NCBI GenBank assembly: GCA_027596195.1 | Contig: JADGJG010000559.1 | Coordinates: forward strand, 1 to 16,632 | Source of the DNA: Podochytrium sp. JEL0797 | Lineage: Eukaryota > Chytridiomycota > Chytridiomycetes > Chytridiales > Chytriomycetaceae | DNA: 16,632 nucleotides | Reading direction: 5' to 3' | Shown: one piece after another, positions 11,212-16,632 of the stretch | Layout: every line of letters begins with the position of its first letter | Position numbering within the stretch: the first letter of the stretch is position 1 | The notes under the pieces: model-generated | What the model was told of the DNA's origin: nothing | The model's database searches: none | The model's input: only the letters and a program-made list of their open reading frames with translations | Position numbers and translations under genes: made by a program

Positions 11212-13527
11212 ATGGAAAAGAAACAGCCACGCCTCCGTGATGGAATCTCACGAGCCGAGCGACGAGTCCTCTCTCGAGCAGGAATCGACGTTTTAATAAC
11301 GAATTCGTCGTTCAAGCAGGTGAGAGAACCGTTTTTGATTTTGTTTCCGCTGCCGAATCAAATGGACGGCAAAAGTTTTGACAGCTCTCTTTTTCCAGCC
11401 CGATGTACTCGACACTGCTCAACCACCGCCATCGCAACAACAACAAAGACGCGTTTACTTTTCAACCGAAGTGTTGGACCGCACGCGGAGTCCCGGCGAG
11501 TCTTGCCCATCCATTACGCAGTTGACGCAGTCCGTGGGTTCTATTGGGGAAGCCGGTGGGATCAATCTGGACCCGGGATACATTCGAGATGGTCATGAAA
11601 TGGATGGAGATGATAACACGTGAGGAATTCAGTTTTCGAAAAAAACAATCATTCCCGAACTGGATCCTAAATTATGGTTCTCAGTGATTCGTACGACAAA
11701 GTCCGCAAGATTATATTCGATCAAGCTATTCAATATGTAACATTCTAGATTGCATGAATGTGGAGAGGGAGGGATAGGGCTAAATTGTAACCCCGCAAAC
11801 GCCCCCACAGAACGTGACGAAACTCGAACAAAAAAACGTCAACTTCACTGATATTGTGGACATCAACGACCAAAACGCGTTGGAGACAAGAGTCACGGAA
11901 GATATCGCGGCTGGGTTCGGCGAAGGCGACGTGTTCCGAGTGTTTATGCTGGTCGTGATTATCGCAAATTCAATCATGATTGGACTGCAGACGGATGGAG
12001 ATTGGGTTAGACTGAACTCCCTGTAAAGCATACCCAAGTTTTTTACAACGGTTTTCGAAACAACAGAGCGAACAATACTCGGACGTGTTTTATATCCTGG
12101 ATTACTCGTTTCTCGCGATTTTCGTGATGGAGATTCTGTTCAAATGGTTCTATGGGTTCTTTCAGTTTTGGAAATCGGGTTGGAACGTTTTTGACGTTGT
12201 CATTGTGTTGTTTTCGATTTTGGGATCACGTAAGAATGTGGTTATTTTTTTGTTCTCTCTTTTGCTTTTATCCTCATTGGCTTTGTCTTCTTTCGTTTTC
12301 AGATATTCCCATTCTGAGCGACACTCGTGTGCTCCGAATCCTCCGCGTGTTACGTGCGTTTCGAACGTTACGAAGTATTACGATATTGAATGGGTTGCAG
12401 GTGGTTGTACAAACCATCATCGATTCCATACCAGGTACAAGGTTTTCTATTTCTCGCCTCGATTTGATTCGGTCATAAACTGATTCCTCGATTTCTTGGA
12501 TCAAAAAAAAACCCCCCCATCGACCCCATTCCGTCAAAGATATGCTTAATATTATCCTCTTGCTTCTCGTCATCATGTTCATATGGGCTGTCGTTGGTGT
12601 GACACTCTTTGGTACCATCCTTCCGGAGGCGTACGGCGACTTGCAATCCAGTACGGAATCGCGCCCTTCTTCAATTCCTCTCAAATTCCTAAACTATTTT
12701 ACAACCTAACCATGCTCATTGCCGCCGTAACCTCAAGGCATGTTCACCCTCTTTGTGATGATCACCCAAATTGGATGGCTCGAAGACTTTGACCTCCTGG
12801 AAGAAGCGGGACAGTTCACAGCCGCGGCTATTTATTACACGAGTTTCATGATTATAGGGGTTTTCATTTTTGTCAAGATTATTGTGGCCGTTGTGGTTTC
12901 GAATTTGGTAAACCGGGGGGGTGTTCCTTTTCCCCTTCGATTCATTGTTAACCTCAGTTTTTTCTATATTCTCTTTTAATAGGAAGAAGCGTATGCGAAT
13001 CGGTCACGCGAGCAAATGGAAAACAAGCGGGCTCTCAAGTCGGCCAAAAACTCGACACAAGGGCAGAAAAAGTACCGGAGGTCGTTGCGGAACATGCCAA
13101 CGGCAGATGATCCTGTATGGAAAAATCAGATTCCGTATGAGATTCCAGTGAGTATTTCGTTTTTGTGTTACTGTGGCTCATTTGTCATGGCGAAGCGTAC
13201 TTTTTGACACGACGCGTACACAGGATTTCGATAAAATCTCAAAAGCCAAAGTCGAAAACTACCTTCTCGTCTTGAACATTCTCGAAGAGAATCTCAAAGA
13301 GTTTGCTGCTCTCAAGAACCGGCTTCGTGAGGTTTGTTTGCCTTTTATCGGATATTTGGGGGTTGTGTTTTCTTGACACGCTGCATCTGCAGATCCAAAC
13401 TGAAGTCAAACGTGTCAACACGACGGCGCACCCCGAAGAAGATGATTTGCTCGAGCTTGATGATGAGGAACTGAAAGTGGAAGATGAAGGAGACGCGCTT
13501 TCTCGGTGGATGAAGGCCAAAGCGTGA
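11212..13527 (+). CDS. CATSPER4: CatSper4-like sperm/flagellum-type voltage-gated calcium channel pore subunit, 11 exons, 519 aa
   Basis: Exons: 11212-11319, 11399-11619, 11685-11736, 11811-12005, 12067-12229, 12303-12434, 12540-12650, 12738-12907, 12983-13147, 13224-13331, 13393-13527. All ten introns are GT-AG (61-105 bp) and in phase; the product is 519 aa against about 470 for human CatSper4. It has one six-helix domain: S1 ~168-187, S2 ~198-219, S3 ~231-246, S4 with Arg at 255, 258, 261, 264, 267 and 270, S5 ~292-315, pore loop ~329-345, S6 ~355-384. The single-domain layout, pore context 'MFTLFVMITQIGW' and C-terminal helix 'VENYLLVLNILEENLKEF' fit CatSper4 best, CatSper3 next. CatSper pores are heterotetramers (1-4) in the flagellar membrane. 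Oddities: Ile339 replaces the filter Asp and Lys374 the S6 Asn. The N-terminal exon is the least certain part. Confidence 0.87.
12503..12518. repeat. A9-C7 homopolymer tract in a CatSper4 intron
   Basis: Nine A followed by seven C lie within the 105-bp intron 12435-12539, just upstream of the acceptor for the exon that begins S5. They replace most of the usual polypyrimidine tract. Length errors are likely in sequencing of this tract, but the coding frame is unaffected because it is intronic. Confidence 0.8.
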
Positions 13528-13572
13528 TACTGTGTTTTTTGAACGTTTGACCAACCCCCTTTCTCACAAAAC

Positions 13573-13578
13573 AATAAA
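13573..13578 (+). terminator. Poly(A) signal AATAAA for the CatSper4-like gene
   Basis: AATAAA occurs 46 nt downstream of the TGA at 13525-13527. Cleavage 10-30 nt further on would place the mRNA end at about 13590-13610, inside the 3' flank of the convergent PSMA1 gene. Confidence 0.65.
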
Positions 13579-13601
13579 ACAGATTGAATTCTCGCTCGTT
13601 T

Positions 13602-13607
13602 TTTATT
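13602..13607 (-). terminator. Poly(A) signal AATAAA for PSMA1
   Basis: Minus-strand AATAAA (TTTATT on plus) lies 31 nt downstream of the PSMA1 TAA. It is about 24 bp from the opposing CatSper4 signal, so the two 3' ends probably overlap. Confidence 0.65.
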
Positions 13608-13637
13608 CGACAATTTGTGAGACGCAAAGCGATGAAA

Positions 13638-14751
13638 TTATTCCGTCTCCATGGGGGCCACACCAGCACCAGCAGCGGCTGCAGGGGCAGCAGGAGCTTC
13701 GGCATTCAGGAGGTCCAAGAATCTGCGCAAGTTTCGATAATGTCAGTCTCCGAACTTGCGACAAAAAATCCAAAACGAAATTGATGCCCCCTCGCTTACC
13801 TTTGCAACGGCTCCCCCTCAACAACGGTCCAAACCTGATCCTTCCCCACATACCCAACCGAGCAATTACCCACGCTCAACTCCTTGTCCTGCTGCAACGT
13901 GTCTCTGAGGGCACGCAGGCCGTGGACAACGAGTGCATCGAGCTCGGCGGTCGCAAACTGCTCATAGTATTTTTCGAGATATGTTTTTGCCGACTGCGAA
14001 CGCGCGCCAATGGAAATCGCGTAGTAATCAAAGTAGTTGCCCGAAGGCGAGACTTCGTACAGGTGCGGGCCAGCCTCATCGGAGCCGGCAATCAGGAGAC
14101 CAACGCCGTAGGGTCTGCGTCCGTAACGTTGCGTGTTGACCTTGTTGTGGGGTGGTTAACGGGTGTGCATGGTGTGAACTGGGTTGGGTATTCTTTCGCA
14201 ATAAAGCGAACGGAACCACCCCTTCTCCGAACAACAGTTCCTTACCTGTGCCTTGTCACCCAGATCCTTTGCAATACGGGCCACGGGCAGCGGACGTCCC
14301 ATCACAAAGCGGCTCTTCATGGCCTCGCCACGCATAAAGGTCGACAGCACACGCGCATCGGAGGTCAACCCGGCAATGGCGATGCCCATGTGCGAATCGA
14401 TGCGGATCAGTTTCTTTTGGAACGAGGCGAGGTCCGAGCTTTGTCTCTGATGAACGTGTGAGTGGTGGGCAATACAACACTAGAGAAACACTCACGTTCA
14501 AGGCAACAAGCACCGCATGCGTGTTGGATCGCAGGCCCACAGCAGCTGAGCCCTGCTTCACGGCTTCCATGGCGTACTCGATCTGGTGCAGGCGGCCCTG
14601 GTAAACGCAAGTCAGTTTACTAGGCAGAAACAAGCCTAGAGAGATAGATACCTGCGGGGACCACGTCGAAATATCAGAGTCGTAGCTGTGAGGAGAGAAG
14701 GATTAGACGCGGTGGCATTCGAAGCAAAAGCACGAACGAGTTGCGGTTCAT
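13638..14751 (-). CDS. PSMA1: 20S proteasome subunit alpha type-1 (alpha6), 6 exons, 258 aa
   Basis: Exons on the minus strand, 5' to 3': 14751-14738, 14685-14652, 14597-14496, 14446-14246, 14140-13800, 13722-13638. Introns are GT-AG (49-105 bp) and all phases agree; the product is 258 aa (human PSMA1 263, yeast Pre5 about 234). It forms the alpha ring of the 20S core, which gates substrate entry, and has no catalytic Thr. Diagnostic motifs are the N-terminal '[20 protein letters not shown]' proteasome-alpha signature, '[20 protein letters not shown]', '[19 protein letters not shown]', '[20 protein letters not shown]' and '[20 protein letters not shown]'. The first exon is only 14 nt (MNRN plus two bases of a Ser codon). 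It was chosen because it restores the family's M-x-R-N-x-Y-D start with a 52-bp intron, although the donor is the weak GTTCGT. The C-terminus carries an Ala/Pro/Gly tail ending METE. Housekeeping gene, convergent with CatSper4. Confidence 0.94.
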
Positions 14752-15124
14752 TTTTGTTTGTCGAAAAATGCGCGTCCCGGCTTGTCTACTCACGAAAAAT
14801 GAAGGGGTTTTGGAATCGGAATCCGAAGTCACTGTTCAATTTGAACACCACCGTGACGGTAGATTTTACGGTGGGCACAGACGCGATTCATTTCATGCCG
14901 CGTTGCTTGGTCTTTCCAGGTTCCCCGAGACCCCTCAAGTGCTACTTTGGAGTAAAGGGAATGGGATTGGGGGGGAAAAAATTTGGCGACTCGTCAGGAG
15001 GTCCATTAAGGTCATTTCAATAGACCTCGGAAGACGTTTTACATGCAATTGGTCTCTGTTAGTGGGGCCAACATCAGGGCCAACAGCAACATGCTGGGGA
15101 AGGGAAAAATCTATTAACACCATC
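14752..15124. other. PSMA1 upstream region, no supported gene
   Basis: About 370 bp upstream of the PSMA1 start, presumably containing its 5' UTR and promoter. No TATA box or recognisable proteasome promoter element was seen. A minus frame stays open from 15270 down to 14935 (111 codons), but it competes with another frame in its first half and has no recognisable motif, so no gene is called. Confidence 0.5.
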
Positions 15125-15598
15125 TTATAGGTGAGTCGGATGGTGGAAGCCCACATGTGTCGTCGAGCTTGGAGAACCATGCGTTTGACCAAGGACCGAA
15201 ACGCCGTTAGCCATAGCGGTGATTGTGTGCCCTCCATGGTAAGAGTCTTGGAGATATCCAATGTGCTCAAACTTCAAAAAGCGAGTCAGAAAAAGGCAGA
15301 GAAAAAACTTGGTAAAAAAACATAGCTCACCATGAACCATCCCTTAAACAAGGAAAGCATCCGATGCAGCTCCCCACTGGCCAATTCGGTGTTGACTGTT
15401 GACAGCAACCAGGAGAATCAGGGGGGAGTTGATGAATGTGTCATGGAGGATTCGATCAAAGAACCGGACCATCAGAGTCGTCACTTCGAGCTTGCCAGTC
15501 AAAAACGCCTTGAGGGCAGTCGTACTTGTGTATCTGGGAATGGACGCCCGGTTGACGTCTGGTAACCCTTCGAGAGAGAGAGCTGCAGCTCTCGAACA
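15125..15598 (-). pseudogene. Spliced, frame-broken coding remnant, possibly transposase-derived
   Basis: Family not recognised with confidence. A minus frame is open from 15598 to a TAA at 15344-15346 (84 codons) and reads as natural protein, with 'STTALKAFLTGKLEVTTLMV' and 'RFFDRILHDTF'. From about 15425 down, a second minus frame reads equally well ('VNTELASGELHRMLSLFKGW') and runs into a good donor, ATG|GTGAGC at 15330. A 59-bp intron (15272-15330) would join it in phase 0 to an open exon 15271-15125 starting 'FEHIGYLQDSYHGGHTITAM' and stopping at TAA. The first frame can only reach the second through a shift near a C6 run (about 15416-15421), beside an in-frame TGA. The Ser-rich, long-helix pattern vaguely recalls the C-terminal region of FAR1/MULE-type transposases; this is a guess. 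Confidence 0.3.
15578..15593. repeat. 16-bp perfect palindrome GAGAGCTGCAGCTCTC
   Basis: A perfect inverted repeat centred on CTGCAG, flanked on the left by a short GA run. It lies at the 5' edge of the minus-strand remnant's open frame. It could be a chance palindrome or part of an element end; nothing else supports a terminal repeat. Confidence 0.6.
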
Positions 15599-15601
15599 TC
15601 A

Positions 15602-15898
15602 ATCAACCTACTAAAAATCAGGACCCTTGAGCCAGCATTCTCTTTCAATATTGACACTTTGTGTGTTATCCCTTTTGGATCTGCGCCTAAGTCTGGTCTC
15701 AGTTTTCAGGGGGTCAAGGGTGGAGGGGAGTAATTTGGCTGGCACAGGAGGTACAAACAAACCAATTTCTGCGATCTTTTTTCTCTCGAGGTTTTTTGGG
15801 TCCTTTTTGTTTTCTCACTATTCATCAGCCCTTCCAGAGACTTATACAGCACCCTCCATCTCCTTCCTTACATTCAGTGAGGTAGAGACTCTCTCGGA
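15602..15898. other. About 300 bp without a supported gene
   Basis: This lies between the two minus-strand coding remnants. On the minus strand there is a short open stretch with 'RRNWFVCTSCASQ' (a single CxxC) that stops soon after. No start, splice context or family could be assigned. No terminal repeats or target-site duplications were recognised. Confidence 0.4.
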
Positions 15899-16632
15899 TC
15901 ATTCTCCCCACTTCTCCATCCCATTCACTGTGCCAGCTGGCTTTCCGAATTCCTCCGCAAAGTATTCACAGATCATCTGTTTGACTTCATCTTGACGGAC
16001 GTATCGCCCAAGCGCTTGAGTTGGTTGAGCAGGGGTTGCCGGGTTGTGGGGCTGCTCCCCACGCCGAGCACGCTTGGTAATCCTCTCCCTTACAACTGGC
16101 TCTTCTTGTGTTGTTTGTTCGTCTTGCGCAACGCCTGCGGCACCATAATCAACAGCGTGAAGAGGCCGTTAACCTCGGTATTCGTGAGACCATCATGAGT
16201 CGCAGCAAAGTTGTGGAGGTGGTCCTTGAGGAGTGTGTGGTCATCTTCTGTGAGTGTTTCTCTTCCTGCTTGGGTGGCGGTCATTTGCATGCGGTCATCA
16301 ACCCTGCGAGCTCGGATGGGGCAGACTTGGGTAAGGTGGTCTCCTTTGTCGCAGTGTTTGTATGCGCAGTATGGGCGACGGACCCATTCTCCGTCGGTGA
16401 AGCGGTATGGCTTGTCGACGCGCAGTGGCACTTTTGCCAAGCATTGGACAGCCTCGCCTCTTGGTGCCAGGCGAGTGTGGATCAAAAGACACCCACCCCA
16501 CTCTCTGCATTTTTAATATTTGTTTTCTATAGTGCGAGGTAGCAGCAGTTAACCCCAGAGCAGTGCCCCCGACTGTGCACGACTGTGCACGGCCTTTTTC
16601 TCATCCAAACTGACTTCGAAAAATCTGAATAA
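15899..16632 (-). pseudogene. Zinc-knuckle, gag-like protein fragment with a -1 frame change (5' end outside window)
   Basis: On the minus strand one frame is open from about 16510 to a TAA at 16090-16092. It contains 'PYRFTDGEWVRRPYC' followed by Cys-x4-Cys-x4-His-x4-Cys, a zinc-knuckle-like motif (canonical CCHC has Cys-x2-Cys), then charged 'PIRARRVDDRMQ'. A second frame, offset by -1, is open from 16168 to a TGA at 15899-15901 and continues as 'EEPVVRERITKRARRGEQ' then 'LGRYVRQDEVKQMICEYFAE'. The frames overlap over 16090-16168. At the window edge a third frame reads 'LFRFFEVSLDEKKAVHSRAQ'; a 49-55 bp GT-AG intron near 16514-16568 could attach it. Zinc knuckles of this kind are common in retroelement Gag/ORF1 proteins. 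No reverse transcriptase is in the window. It could instead be a live gene with an intron I cannot place. Confidence 0.38.
16571..16590. repeat. Perfect 10-bp tandem duplication containing GTGCAC
   Basis: GACTGTGCAC occurs twice in a row, each copy containing the palindrome GTGCAC. It falls in the open frame at the window edge, so if that frame is coding, a change of one copy would shift it. Confidence 0.8.

Noticed and set aside
12583..12792. Plus-strand open frame over the CatSper4 pore exons
   Set aside because: It is out of frame with S5 and the pore helix and crosses the 12651-12737 intron.
13532..14461. 309-codon plus-strand open frame, the longest on that strand
   Set aside because: It is antisense to four PSMA1 exons and their introns. 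PSMA1 motifs on the minus strand are unmistakable, and the plus product has no family features.
14935..15270. 111-codon minus-strand open frame as a gene
   Set aside because: It has no recognisable motif, competes with another plausible frame over 15125-15271, and its second half overlaps the likely PSMA1 promoter region.
1..16632. CRISPR arrays, rRNA, tRNA or prokaryotic operon signals
   Set aside because: No direct-repeat/spacer arrays, no tRNA B-box in a foldable context and no ribosome-binding-site logic were found. Introns and poly(A) signals show eukaryotic nuclear DNA.

Overview
The window is eukaryotic nuclear DNA from a flagellated organism. It has many short GT-AG introns (about 45-105 bp), AATAAA-type signals close behind stop codons, and genes packed head-to-head and tail-to-tail. 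The three confident genes encode a ciliary central-apparatus scaffold (CFAP54), a flagellar calcium-channel subunit (CatSper4-like) and a 20S proteasome alpha subunit (PSMA1). Gene density, intron size and the look of the proteasome protein suggest a zoosporic (chytrid-type) fungus. Another flagellated protist cannot be excluded from sequence alone.

Layout: 1-528 (+) is the 3' end of a Pro/Ala/Ser-rich repeat protein. 529-1046 is mostly non-coding and AT-rich, with a GC-rich, coding-like island at about 690-980. 1047-11118 (-) is a nine-exon CFAP54 gene; all splice phases agree and the product is 3204 aa. 11119-11211 is a 93-bp divergent promoter interval containing a 27-bp near-palindrome. 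11212-13527 (+) is an eleven-exon CatSper4-like gene (519 aa). 13638-14751 (-) is a six-exon PSMA1 gene (258 aa) that converges on it, with poly(A) signals only about 24 bp apart. 14752-16632 is accessory sequence. It holds two minus-strand coding-like blocks with broken frames: a spliced remnant at 15125-15598, and a zinc-knuckle, gag-like partial protein at 15899-16632. Both are best explained as mobile-element relics.

The most interesting feature is the head-to-head pair of flagellar genes. CFAP54 (motility control at the C1 central microtubule) and CatSper4 (calcium entry through the flagellar membrane) share a 93-bp intergenic interval, as expected if they are co-expressed during flagellum assembly. 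The channel subunit also has two unusual pore residues: Ile replaces the selectivity-filter Asp, and Lys replaces the conserved Asn in S6.

Exon models were assembled by hand from splice motifs, reading phase and remembered family patterns. No database search or alignment was run.
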